Shown: piece by piece, positions 8,678-17,507 of the stretch | How positions within the stretch are numbered: position 1 is the first letter of the stretch | Layout of the letters: each line of letters opens with the position of its first letter | Source of the DNA: Kitasatospora cinereorecta | Lineage (GTDB): Bacteria; Actinomycetota; Actinomycetes; Streptomycetales; Streptomycetaceae | Assembly: GCF_024172095.1 (NCBI RefSeq) | Contig: NZ_JAMZDX010000008.1 | Coordinates: 124,001 to 188,000 of the forward strand | Length of the DNA: 64,000 bases | Direction: 5' to 3' | Made by a program: the position numbers and the translations under genes | The notes under the pieces: generated by a model | The model's database searches: none | The model's input: the letters and a program-made list of their open reading frames with translations, nothing else | Told to the model about the DNA's origin: nothing

Positions 8678-9250
8678 CTACCGGCGCAGCGCCGCCGGGT
8701 CGAGGTTGAGGGGGAACGGGTCGGTGAGCTGGGTGGTCTCACCGGCCTGGACGAGGCGGTCGATGTAGGTGCCGCGTTCGAGGTGGCCGAGGTAGAGGCG
8801 AGGGGCGGGGTCGGGTTCGAGTCGCCAGTAGTGCTCGATGCCGGCTGCGGCGTACAGGAACGGCTTCATTTTCTTGTCGGTGACCCGGGTGGAGGGCGAG
8901 GCGATCTCGATGGCGACGACGATGGCGTCGGCGTTGAGGGTGGTGCCGGCCTCGGCGGTCGCGGCGGCGTCGGCGATCGCCAGGTCGGGGATCAGCAGGC
9001 CGTCGGGCACGATGACGTTGACGGCCTCCAGCACCTCCAGGGGCGCGCCAGCCGTGGCGACGGCGGCGTCCAGGAGCGCCCAGAGCCGGGAGCTGGCCCG
9101 CTGGAGCGGAACGCCGGGGTTCGGGCTCATCAGCAGGGCTCCCCCGACCAGCTCGATCCGGTTGCGGGGGTCTTCGGGCAGGGCCAGGACGTCAGCGATG
9201 GTCCAGGGCTCGCTGTGCTCGGTGACTGCAGTGCTCACGGTCTCCTTCAC
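8678..9250 (-). CDS. Uma2-family (DUF820) PD-(D/E)XK nuclease-fold protein
   Basis: A 190-residue protein. RIELVGGALLMSPNPG at about 31-46 and the core IPDLAIAD ... VAIEIASPSTRVTDKKMK carry the D-x(n)-E-x-A-K pattern of Uma2 proteins, a family with the restriction-endonuclease fold that is very common in Streptomyces. Whether it cuts DNA is not known. It is followed at once by the zinc-ribbon ORF on the same strand. Confidence 0.85.
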   Translation of the reverse strand: MKETVSTAVTEHSEPWTIADVLALPEDPRNRIELVGGALLMSPNPGVPLQRASSRLWALLDAAVATAGAPLEVLEAVNVIVPDGLLIPDLAIADAAATAEAGTTLNADAIVVAIEIASPSTRVTDKKMKPFLYAAAGIEHYWRLEPDPAPRLYLGHLERGTYIDRLVQAGETTQLTDPFPLNLDPAALRR

Positions 9251-9304
9251 CTCCTCCAGTGCCTGTCCTCATTCTCCCCGGCGGGGACCTCGGCCGGTAC
9301 CGGC

Positions 9305-9475
9305 TCAGGTATCCGTACGGCGGACCGGCCCGGCAGGCCGGTCACGGTCTACGGCGCCGGTACGAAGCGCCATGTCGTGGCGGGCGCCACTCCTGGTGAT
9401 GGCCGCGGTGCGGGCGGCGGCCTCCTCCTGGTCGGCCTTCTCGGCGAGGCCTTGGCGAACTGGCCCGTGGATCAG
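9305..9475 (-). pseudogene. 3' fragment of a dciA-like (DUF721) gene
   Basis: The frame encodes RQGLAEKADQEEAAARTA ... ARHDMALRTGAV, close to the tail ARGLAEKADQEEVAARTA ... RARHDKALRAGAV of the intact gene at 30261-31091. Similarity also continues past the stop into GTACGGCGGACCGGCCCG. The DUF721 domain and start are absent. It is in the same orientation as the intact gene, so the two form diverged direct repeats about 21 kb apart. Confidence 0.6.
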
Positions 9476-9496
9476 CCGAGCGGCGCTGGCGAGGGT

Positions 9497-9525
9497 CGGC
9501 TGACCCCTGCTTGCGCGGGGAGGAC
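9497..9525 (-). repeat. Orphan CRISPR-like repeat
   Basis: A single 29-nt unit whose reverse complement begins GTCCTCCCCGCGCAAGC and ends GGGGTCAGCCG, the pattern of a type I-E repeat but with a GTCAGCCG handle rather than the ATGGTCCC of the big arrays. The outermost repeat of array 1 (13230-13258) has the same unusual end. No second repeat follows at the 61-bp spacing. Confidence 0.45.
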
Positions 9526-9620
9526 GGATCGCAGCAGTCTGCCGTCCGGCCCCGCGACTCCCCATCGCGGCCGTGCGCAGCTGATCACGCTCTTCAGCAG
9601 TTGGCGGACCGTGTACAGGC

Positions 9621-9902
9621 TCACGGCGCGGTGACCAGGCGGAGCCGCATCTCGGTGTTGAGGCAGGTGAGCAGGGCGTCCCCGACCGGGAGCGGTGCCG
9701 TCCACTGGCCATCCCGCAGGAGGACCGCCTCGATCCCGGGCGCGGCCGCGTCCGACAGGGCCTCCTGCGTGGCCAGGTAGGCCGGCCCCCAGGCGCGGGG
9801 AATCGCCTTCCGCCGCAGCGCGGCCAGCGCGGTGGAAAAGTCGGATGGCGTGGTGACGGGCATGATGCCCTCGGTGATCTCAGCTGTCACCTGGGTCGTC
9901 AT
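9621..9902 (-). CDS. Unknown protein, 93 residues
   Basis: Starts MTTQVTAEITEGIMPV at ATG 9902, about 22 nt inside the end of the upstream zinc-ribbon ORF. It is predicted mostly helical with a C-terminal beta pair (TAPLPVGDALLTCLNTEMRLRLV). No family recognised. It seems to form a small operon with the ORF at 9880-10080. Confidence 0.5.
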   Translation of the reverse strand: MTTQVTAEITEGIMPVTTPSDFSTALAALRRKAIPRAWGPAYLATQEALSDAAAPGIEAVLLRDGQWTAPLPVGDALLTCLNTEMRLRLVTAP

Positions 9903-10080
9903 GACGGTCCTTTCCCCGGCGGCAGCCGGCGCAGATGCACGTCTCGCGCTCCACCCCGGGACCGTACGGCTCGGGCTTCCCGGGGGTGAGCGGGACGTCC
10001 TCGGCGCCGCATTCGCGGCATCGGTCGTCGGGCAGGTGGCAGTCGGTGAAGCGCTTCACCGACTGCACCGCATCTTTCAT
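9880..10080 (-). CDS. Small cysteine-rich zinc-binding protein
   Basis: Sixty-six residues from ATG 10080 (MKDAVQSVKRFTDCHLPDD). Cysteines occur as RCRECG and CICAGC, consistent with one zinc ribbon. A longer frame to 10233 runs through the promoter region of the divergent XRE gene and is not preferred. Family not recognised. Confidence 0.5.
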   Translation of the reverse strand: MKDAVQSVKRFTDCHLPDDRCRECGAEDVPLTPGKPEPYGPGVERETCICAGCRRGKDRHDDPGDS

Positions 10081-10186
10081 GGCGTCAGTATCCAGGCGAA
10101 CGACCGATCTTCGTAGGGCCACCATGAGTACCCACCGTGGAAGCGCGTAGCTCGATACCCTCACGGGACCACCACCAGGGGGAGCG

Positions 10187-11440
10187 ATGACGGAGCCACT
10201 TCCTGCTCGTGTACTCACCGACCCGCGGTTCACCGATGCATGCGCTCAGCGCCGGATCGGCCAGATTTTCAACCTGGCCCGGACGCTCGCTGGGGTGTAC
10301 CCGGCCCGGATCGCCCAGTTGACCGGACTCAGCACCAGCCGGGTCACCGAGTACATGCAAGGGGGCCGCGAGGTCACCAGCATCACCGTTATCGAGCGCG
10401 TCGCCGACGGTCTGGGCATCCCGGGCCGGATGCTCGGCCTCGCCGACCGTGCGTGGGAGTCCAGTGCGCTGGCCGTGGCCCACCAGCCGCCGCAGGTCCC
10501 CGAGACATGGGAGATCCTCGACTTGCTCACCGGCTCGTCCGCCAGCGACGCCACGTTGACCCACCTTGAGGCCGCGGTCGCGGACACCGCCTACCGCTAC
10601 CCGTCCGCGGGGCCGGCCGAGCTTCTTCCGACGATGCACCGGCAGCTCGCCGCCGTGCGCACCCTGATCGGCCGGCCGCAGCATCTCGACGCCCGCCGCC
10701 GATGCGTTCGGATACTGACCGTCCTGTCCGGCCTGCTCGGCCTCGCGGCCCACGACCTTGGGCACCGCACGCACTGCGAGGAGATGTTCCACCTGGGCAA
10801 GGTTGCCGCGCGCGAGGGCGAGGCCGACGAGCTGACGGCCTGGCTCCTCACCATGGAGTCGATCGTCGCCTATACCTCCGGCCGTTGGCAGGAGGCGGCG
10901 GCGCTTCTCGGCCGGGCCGACCGGCTCGCGCTCACCGCGTCGCCCCGCCGACAGGCGTGGATCCGGGCGAACTGCGGGCGCGCGCTCGCAGCCTGCGGCG
11001 ACCAGCCCCGGGCCTTGGCCGCCCTGGACCAGGCGGCCGAGCTCCTCGAGCGGGCGGAGGAGCCAATCGGTGGCCTGGACTTCTTCACCACCCCCCGCCT
11101 GGACGGCCTCGGGGGCGAGTCGCAGGCCCTGCTCGGTCGGCACGATGCCGCCGCCGAACTCCTGGGTTCCGCACTGGCCCGACGTGACGCGGCGGACGTG
11201 AAGGGCCGGGCCGTCCTCACCTTCGACCTCGCCGAGTGCCGCCTCCAGCAGGGCGACATCGACGCCGCATGCGGCCTCGCCCAGACCGCGTTCGACATCG
11301 CGGAGGGCAGCGTGGTCCAGCCCCTGGTACTTCGCGCCCAGGCCTTCCAACGGTCCCTCGGCCCATGGCGAGAAGCGCGCTCCGTTCGGGCGCTCGCCGT
11401 GCGCGTGAGAGAGTCGGGGGCGCAGCTCGCCCGCATGTGA
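10187..11440 (+). CDS. XRE-family regulator with TPR-like C-terminal domain
   Basis: A 417-residue protein with GGGGGAG upstream of ATG 10187. Residues 25-75 hold a helix-turn-helix (YPARIAQLTGLSTSRVTEYMQG), followed by about 330 residues of repeated helical pairs of TPR type. Streptomyces has many such regulators, some of which sense peptides or act in developmental control; the ligand here is unknown. It is 13 nt upstream of a Nudix gene, a pairing common in this genus, so both are probably one unit. Confidence 0.82.
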   Translation: MTEPLPARVLTDPRFTDACAQRRIGQIFNLARTLAGVYPARIAQLTGLSTSRVTEYMQGGREVTSITVIERVADGLGIPGRMLGLADRAWESSALAVAHQPPQVPETWEILDLLTGSSASDATLTHLEAAVADTAYRYPSAGPAELLPTMHRQLAAVRTLIGRPQHLDARRRCVRILTVLSGLLGLAAHDLGHRTHCEEMFHLGKVAAREGEADELTAWLLTMESIVAYTSGRWQEAAALLGRADRLALTASPRRQAWIRANCGRALAACGDQPRALAALDQAAELLERAEEPIGGLDFFTTPRLDGLGGESQALLGRHDAAAELLGSALARRDAADVKGRAVLTFDLAECRLQQGDIDAACGLAQTAFDIAEGSVVQPLVLRAQAFQRSLGPWREARSVRALAVRVRESGAQLARM

Positions 11441-11453
11441 GGAGGTCCGGCCG

Positions 11454-11996
11454 ATGGAGTGGCAGACGTACGGCCGACGCCAGGTCTACGGCAGCCCGTG
11501 GGTCGAGGTGTGGCTCGACGACGTCGACGTACCCGGGATCGGGCGCATCGACCACCACGTCATCCGGATGCCCCGCCCGTCGGTCACCTCAGTGGTCACC
11601 AACGACGTCGGCGAGTTCCTCCTCCTGTACCGGCACCGATTCATCACCAGCCGCTGGGGCTGGGAGGTGCCCGCGGGATGGGCCGACCCCGGCGAGGACC
11701 CGGCGGCCGCCATCGCCCGCGAGGTCGAGGAGGAGACCGGCTGGCGGCCGGGCCGGGTCGAGCCGCTCGTGGAGTACGACGCGCTCGCCGGCATCAGCAC
11801 CATGCACTTCCAGTGCTTCCACGCCACCAGCTGCGAGCGGGTCGGCATGCCGACCGACCGCAGCGAGGCTGCCCGGGTCGAGTGGGTACCAGAGGCCGAG
11901 GTCGCCAAGCTCCTCGTCAGCGGGCAGGTCGCCGACGGCCCCTCGCTCGCCGCCCTGTCGTACTACCTCGGCCCGCACCGACTCGCCGGGGTCTAG
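11454..11996 (+). CDS. Nudix hydrolase (ADP-ribose pyrophosphatase-like)
   Basis: A 180-residue protein with GAGGAGG upstream. The Nudix box G-x5-E-x7-RE-x2-EE-x-G is intact (GWADPGEDP, then REVEEETGW, about residues 75-97), preceded by RWGWEVPAG as in ADP-ribose and NDP-sugar pyrophosphatases. Substrate not determined. Its TAG stop lies inside a CTAG that is repeated at the far end of the next IS, so the element inserted exactly at the stop and left the protein intact. Confidence 0.85.
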   Translation: MEWQTYGRRQVYGSPWVEVWLDDVDVPGIGRIDHHVIRMPRPSVTSVVTNDVGEFLLLYRHRFITSRWGWEVPAGWADPGEDPAAAIAREVEEETGWRPGRVEPLVEYDALAGISTMHFQCFHATSCERVGMPTDRSEAARVEWVPEAEVAKLLVSGQVADGPSLAALSYYLGPHRLAGV

Positions 11997-12908
11997 GGTC
12001 CGTCTTCAAAGATGATCAAGCGATGAGAGATCATGTCGGGCGTGATACGTCGTCATGAGCTTTCTGATGCCGAGTGGGCCGTGCTCTCGCGGTTCCTGCC
12101 GAGTTCGGGGACCGCGGGCCGGCCGCGCAGTGACGATCGGGTGGTGCTGAACGGGATCGTGTGGAAGCTGCGGACCGGGTCGGCCTGGCGCGATGTGCCG
12201 GAGCGGTACGGGTCCTGGCAGACCCTGTACACGCGTTTCCGCAGGTGGGCGCTGGACGGCACGTTCTCGCGCATGCTGCGGCAGGTCCAGGCGGAGAAGG
12301 ACGCGGCCGGGGACATCGACTGGCTGGTGTCGGTCGACTCCACGATCGTGCGGGCCCACCAGCACGCCGCGGGCGGCAAAAAGGGGCAGTCGACCGGGAC
12401 GAAGCGGGTGATCACGCCCTCGGCCGATCCCGTGGCGGACTGAGCACCAAGGTCCACCTGGCCTGCGACGGACGCGGACGCCCGCTCGCTTTCGTCCTGA
12501 CCGGCGGCAACCGCAACGACTGCACCCGCTTCGAGGCCGTGATGGCCGACATCCGCGTCCCCAGGGTTGGGCCGGGCCGGCCACGAACCCGACCCGACCA
12601 CGTCATCGCCGACAAGGGCTACAGCTCCCGGAAGATCCGCGCCTACCTGCGCAGACGCGGCATCCGACACACCATCCCCGAACGCGCCGACCAGGTACTG
12701 AACCGTCTGAACCGGGGCTCTCGCGGCGGCCGGCCGACCGGCTTCGACCGGCAGGCCTACAAGCTCCGCAACGTCGTCGAGCGCTGCTTCAACCGGCTCA
12801 AGCAGTGGCGTGGCCTGGCCACCCGCTACGACAAGACCCGCGAGTCCTACCAGGCCACCGTCACCATCGCCTCGATCCTGCTCTGGATCTGATCTTTGAA
12901 GACGATCT
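11997..12908 (+). mobile_element. IS5-family (IS427-group-like) insertion sequence
   Basis: The element is about 912 bp. Matching inner ends CGTCTTCAAAGAT occur at 12001-12013 and, inverted, at 12892-12904. CTAG flanks both sides (11993-11996 and 12909-12912), consistent with the palindromic CTAG/TA target of this IS group. It encodes one DDE transposase in two overlapping frames. It looks complete. Confidence 0.85.
12033..12892 (+). CDS. IS5-type DDE transposase made by -1 frameshift (orfA/orfB)
   Basis: Frame A (12033-12443) begins MSGVIRRHELSDAEWAVLSRF and holds VDSTIVRAHQHAAG with the first catalytic Asp. Frame B continues GRSRGGLSTKVHLACDG, the second Asp region (HVIADKGYSS) and the glutamate region (ERCFNRLKQWRGLATRYDK), ending at 12892. 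The switch is most likely at AAAAAGGGG (12378-12386): in frame A it reads AAA AAG, and a -1 slip there gives GAVDRDEAGDHALGRS as expected for the family. Programmed frameshifting is usual in this group, so the two frames need not mean decay. Confidence 0.8.
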
Positions 12909-12912
12909 CTAG

Positions 12913-13229
12913 CACGGTTTGCACACCTGAGCTCGTACGTTGCCCGCGTGGCGATCAAACTCCGCCGCGCCAGCATGGCCGGCCAGCAAGACGCTCTACT
13001 CCTTTATCGCCGAGGTGTCCGCCCGCCGCCGCCGAGCACCCGGACGACCTCGTCACCCGCCAGTCCTGGGCCGAGGAGGAGACCGCCGAGGCCCGCCCGC
13101 AGCCACCCCTACATCGCAGGCGCCCGCAGCCGCGGCGCACGGCGTGGCAGGCCCTGACAATCGGCGCCAGCGGCGCGGTGCCGGACTGCGCCGACCACAC
13201 GGCCCACGTAGGTCGTCAGCGCCGAGCAC
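12913..13229. other. Gene remnants between IS and array 1
   Basis: Short plausible coding stretches exist (for example EHPDDLVTRQSWAEEETAEARPQP-like residues near 13030-13105), but no complete gene, RBS or recognisable domain. It probably represents DNA displaced by the IS or by erosion of the array end. Confidence 0.4.
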
Positions 13230-16124
13230 CGGCTGACCCCCACTCGCGCGGGGAGCAGGTCGACCGGCTCGACGTCATTTTCACCCACGTGGGACCATCC
13301 CCGCGGGTCGGGGAGCAGCACGAGAGCGGCGGGCAGGCCCGCACGAAGTAGGGACCATCCCCGCGGGTGCGGGGAGCAGCTCTGGGCGATCGCAAGCACA
13401 GCCTTCAAGTCGGGACCATCCCCGCGGGTGCGGGGAGCAGGGCCAGGTCCTCTGCTACACCGACACCGGGGCGGGACCATCCCCGCGGGTGCGGGGAGCA
13501 GATCAGCTCGTGCATGCGGGCGACGCGGGCGTTGGGACCATCCCCGCGGGTGCGGGGAGCAGGCCGGTTCGTTCGACGCCATCATTCGTGTGTGGGGACC
13601 ATCCCCGCGGGTGCGGGGAGCAGGAGCGGCTGGTCGAGGACCTGGCCCAGGAGACGGGACCATCCCCGCGGGTGCGGGGAGCAGCGCATCTGCCGGCGGA
13701 GCTGTTGGTAGACGGGGGGACCATCCCCGCGGGTGCGGGGAGCAGACTGCAAGGGGTGCCGGCGCCCGTTCGAGGACGGGACCATCCCCGCGGGTGCGGG
13801 GAGCAGGCTGCCGGCGAAGAACCAGAGGAAGGCCTGCTGGGACCATCCCCGCGGGTGCGGGGAGCAGGTCGTGCTGCTGTCCGCCCTGGCCCTCGCCGTG
13901 GGACCATCCCCGCGGGTGCGGGGAGCAGGAGGACCAGGACCCGCCGGCGGCGTTCCCGTGGGGACCATCCCCGCGGGTGCGGGGAGCAGTCGGGGGTGAG
14001 GCCGTCGGTCGGGTCGGGGGTGGGACCATCCCCGCGGGTGCGGGGAGCAGCCGGAGCCCGAGGTCGTCACCGAGACCGTGACGGGACCATCCCCGCGGGT
14101 GCGGGGAGCAGAACCGGCTGCGCGCCACCGGTCCGGGGACCTTGGGACCATCCCCGCGGGTGCGGGGAGCAGTCGACCGCGGCCCGGACGGTCGGCCGGT
14201 ACTCGGGACCATCCCCGCGGGTGCGGGGAGCAGGAGCCGTCCGGGCGGGCCACCATGGTCAGGCGGGGACCATCCCCGCGGGTGCGGGGAGCAGGCCGAT
14301 GCTGAGGGTGCCCCGCTCGGTGCCGAGGGACCATCCCCGCGGGTGCGGGGAGCAGGGAAATTCCGGGAAAATCGGACACCCTGTAGAGGGACCATCCCTG
14401 CGGGTGCGGAAAGCAGCCGAGGACGTCGGCGGACATGGTGCCGGGGCGGGGACCATCCCCGCGGGTGCGGGGAGCAGCACATCCCCTCGAGACAGACCAA
14501 TTCGGCCTCGGGACCATCCCCGCGGGTGCGGGGAGCACAACGGCTCAGCGGCGAGCACCTTCACGGCGGCGGGACCATCCCCGCGCGTGCGGGGAGCAGA
14601 TCGACACCAGCGCGTTGTAGAGCTGCTGCCCGGGACCATCCCCGCGGGTGCGGGGAGCAGCGCGGCACCGACGAGACCGCCGTCCGGGACGCGGGACCAT
14701 CCCCGCGGGTGCGGGGAGCAGCGCGGCACCGACGAGACCGCCGTCCGGGACGCGGGACCATCCCCGCGGGTGCGGGGAGCAGAGAGCGTAGCGGGTCCGG
14801 GGGCTCGAGTACTAGGGACCATCCCCGCGGGTGCGGGGAGCAGGGCGAGAGCTGGGAGGCCGCGATGAGGCTCGCGGGACCATCCCCGCGGGTGCGGGGA
14901 GCAGGGCGAGAGCTGGGAGGCCGCGATGAGGCTCGCGGGACCATCCCCGCGGGTGCGGGGAGCAGAGCACCGCCCCAATGACCTTGCGCAGCATGGTGGG
15001 ACCATCCCCGCGGGTGCGGGGAGCAGTCCAGCTCGAACCGGGCGGGGAGCAGCGTGATGGGACCATCCCCGCGGGTGCGGGGAGCAGCCAGGCCTCGCTG
15101 CCGTCCTCGGTGCCGTCCTGGGACCATCCCCGCGGGTGCGGGGAGCAGTCCATGCCCAACAGCACGCCGCCGGAGGTCACGGGACCATCCCCGCGGGTGC
15201 GGGGAGCAGGACCAGCTTCTCGAGGGTGCTGTTCATCGACGGGGACCATCCCCGCGGGTGCGGGGAGCAGGCAGACTCCCGCACCCTCGGGGGCCGGCTC
15301 CGGGGACCATCCCCGCGGGTGCGGGGAGCAGGACGTGAGCAACTGGGGCCCCGAGGGCGGCCAGGGACCATCCCCGCGGGTGCGGGGAGCAGGGTGATCT
15401 CCGCTGCCCGCTGTTCGGCCTGAAGGGACCATCCCCGCGGGTGCGGGGAGCAGCGAACGGCGCCCACATGACCGGCTATGTGTCGGGGACCATCCCCGCG
15501 GGTGCGGGGAGCAGCTGAGGTCGGGGGCGGCGGTGAGGCGAGCAACGGGACCATCCCCGCGGGTGCGGGGAGCAGCGGGCGACGTCGGACCAGGGGATGA
15601 ACGTCTCGGGACCATCCCCGCGGGTGCGGGGAGCAGCGGGCGACGTCGGACCAGGGGATGAACGTCTCGGGACCATCCCCGCGGGTGCGGGGAGCAGTGC
15701 ATGGCGGTGTCCTTGTCGCAGGACACGCCGGGACCATCCCCGCGGGTGCGGGGAGCAGCTCGCGCGCCTCGCGCAGCTGGGCGAGGACCTGGGACCATCC
15801 CCGCGGGTGCGGGGAGCAGGTCAGCCGAAGCAGTCGCCAGATCGCGGCCCTGGGACCATCCCCGCGGGTGCGGGGAGCAGCGCCGCGATCCTCCCCCTCC
15901 TCCTCGCCCGGAGGGACCATCCCCGCGGGTGCGGGGAGCAGTCCTGGTCCTGGAGGCCGGGGAGCGCGTGAACGGGACCATCCCCGCGGGTGCGGGGAGC
16001 AGTGAGCCGGTGCACCTTGCTCCATGAGAGTCCCGGGACCATCCCCGCGGGTGCGGGGAGCAGCGCATGACCCGCGCCGTCTATCTCGACACCGAGGGAC
16101 CATCCCCGCGGGTGCGGGGAGCAG
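13230..16124 (-). CRISPR. CRISPR array 1, type I-E, about 48 repeats and 47 spacers
   Basis: A 29-nt repeat and 32-nt spacers give a strict 61-bp period; starts at 13351 and 16096 are exactly 45 periods apart, with two more repeats at 13291 (28 nt) and 13230. In crRNA sense (minus strand) the repeat begins CTGCTCCCCGC and ends GGGGATGGTCCC, so the 5' handle is ATGGTCCC. The leader is at the high-coordinate end next to cas2. Degenerate repeats lie at the other, oldest end. Internal variants occur near 14388, 14510 and 14571. Three repeat-spacer units are present as adjacent duplicates (spacers at about 14661/14722, 14844/14905 and 15575/15636). Confidence 0.97.
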
Positions 16125-16218
16125 GCTCGTTGACCTGGGATGTTATCGGTGGGGGAGGCCGGTTCTCCTTACTTCTTCAGGTTCGGGCATTTCGGGCTCA
16201 CCGCCTGGCAGCGCTCCT
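16125..16218 (-). promoter_or_regulatory. Leader of CRISPR array 1
   Basis: The DNA between the first repeat and the cas2 stop. Read in array sense it contains GAAGTAAGGAGAACC and, next to the repeat, CAGGTCAACGAGC. The leader of array 2 has GAAGTGAGGGAAACC and CAGGTCAGCGAGC at the same 51-nt spacing, which supports both the call and the direction. Confidence 0.75.
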
Positions 16219-16560
16219 TCACCGGTTTCCCCAGCGGCGACGTTGGGCCGCCTTGCTCCAGCCCGATTTGACCTGTGGGGGCCGTGGCTCGCTGGGGCGT
16301 TGGATGAGGGTGAGGCCTTCGTGGTCGGTGGGGGCCCAAGAGTGGTCGTGGGTGTGGAAGGTGAAGCCCTGTTCGTTGTTAGAGGTGTGGATGAGAAGGG
16401 CGCGGCCTTGGCCCGAGTACTGCCGGACTTCGCTCCAGAGGAGGTCTCGGATGCGTGCCGACGGGTTGCCGATGAAGACGCCCGGCGAGATCTCGAGCAG
16501 CCATCGGGTGAGGAATCCTCGTAGGCCGATCGGGCAGTTCGTGAGGACGAGGACCGTCAC
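16219..16560 (-). CDS. cas2: CRISPR-associated endoribonuclease Cas2e
   Basis: A 113-residue Cas2 of subtype I-E. MTVLVLTNCPIGLRGFLTRWLLEI is the conserved first strand and helix, and NNEQGFTFHTHDHSWAPTDHEGLTL is the I-E-specific C-terminal part. It would pair with Cas1 in the integrase that adds new spacers at the leader. The GTG start overlaps the cas1 stop by GTGA. It is the last gene of the operon, directly before leader 1. Confidence 0.93.
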   Translation of the reverse strand: MTVLVLTNCPIGLRGFLTRWLLEISPGVFIGNPSARIRDLLWSEVRQYSGQGRALLIHTSNNEQGFTFHTHDHSWAPTDHEGLTLIQRPSEPRPPQVKSGWSKAAQRRRWGNR

Positions 16561-17503
16561 CAGCTTGTCTCCTCACCGTAGTTGACGCCCGAGGCGACGT
16601 GCAGGCCGTGGTCGGACTGCAGTGTGACGGTGTCGGCGTCGCCAGGATCGCCGTGGTCCTCCCCGAGCAGCAGCCCGCGGATGTCGTCGACGATCCGCTC
16701 CTGGAGGCGCAGTCGGTGGATGCGGTCGCGGAGGGCGCGGCGGGTGCGCGCGCCGACGTCCTCGGTTCCGCCCTCGGCTGCCACCTCAAAGGCGACGGGG
16801 ATGCCGACCTCGGTCTTGTAGAGGTCGGCAATGTCCAGGACGAACGAGAGTTCGTGGCCGGAGTGGACGAAGCCGAGTGCGGGTGAGCATCCGAGCGCGG
16901 AGACGACGGCGTGTGAGACGCCGTACATGGCCTGTGCGGCGGCAGTGATGCCCTGGTTGACGGCGTCCGCCGAGCCGAAGTCGCCCGGGGTGTACCTGCG
17001 GCCCCGCCAGGGGACGCCGGTTCGGGTGGCCTGGGTGCGGTAGCACTCCTTGAGTCTGCTGCCTTCGCGGCCGAGGAGTTCTTGGCGGGTGAGTCCGGAC
17101 GGGTCCTCCTCGGGGAAGCGGAGCCGGTACATGGCTCTGGCGACTTCCAGGCGGGTGCGCCGGTTCGCCCAGCGGGTGGCCTGGGCCTCGGCGAGGACGG
17201 CCGAGCGGGACAGGGCACGTCCGGCGCGTAGTGACGTACGCCGTGCTCCCCGACCCAGACGACTGCGGCGCCGCTCTCGCCGAGGACGCTCATCGCCTGG
17301 TGGGTGATGCGGGTGCCGGGTCCGAGCAGGAGGGTGCCGATGGTGGCGGAGGGGATGTGGGTGGTGCCTTCGGCGTTCTCGATGGTGAGGGCGTTGGAGT
17401 CGCGGTGGATCGTACACCGTTCGAGGTAGAGGAAGGAGATCCGGTCGGCGACGCGGGTGAGTTCCCTGGGGCTTCCGGCAGGTCGGCGGCTGACGGTGCT
17501 CAT
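16557..17503 (-). pseudogene. cas1: CRISPR integrase Cas1e with apparent frameshift
   Basis: The N-terminal part from ATG 17503 reads STVSRRPAGSPRELTRVADR to VVWVGEHGVRHYA. The remainder (GRALSRSAVLAEAQA ... GFVHSGHELSFVLDIADLYK ... ASGVNYGEETSW) is in another frame. The change falls at about 17221-17229, where GCGCCGGA replaces the expected GCGGCCGGA, i.e. one missing G. Residues that would hold the catalytic His and Asp lie beyond the shift, so unmodified translation gives no active integrase. Apart from the shift the gene is well conserved, suggesting a recent lesion, a sequencing error or recoding. It follows cas6e by 4 nt. Confidence 0.82.
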
Positions 17504-17507
17504 CGGC

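Noticed and set aside
8612..9634. 340-codon plus-strand ORF
   Set aside because: Antisense to the Uma2 gene, low-complexity Gly/Asp composition and no RBS.
12033..12443. Reading the IS transposase as a pseudogene because of two frames
   Set aside because: The AAAAAGGGG tract allows a -1 shift that yields the expected family sequence, and both halves are intact.
13109..16103. Long open frames on both strands across array 1 (up to about 460 codons)
   Set aside because: The 61-bp period shifts frame by one each unit and the repeat has no stop in several frames, so repeated PSPRVRGA/TIPAGAGS-like peptides arise automatically. They are not genes.
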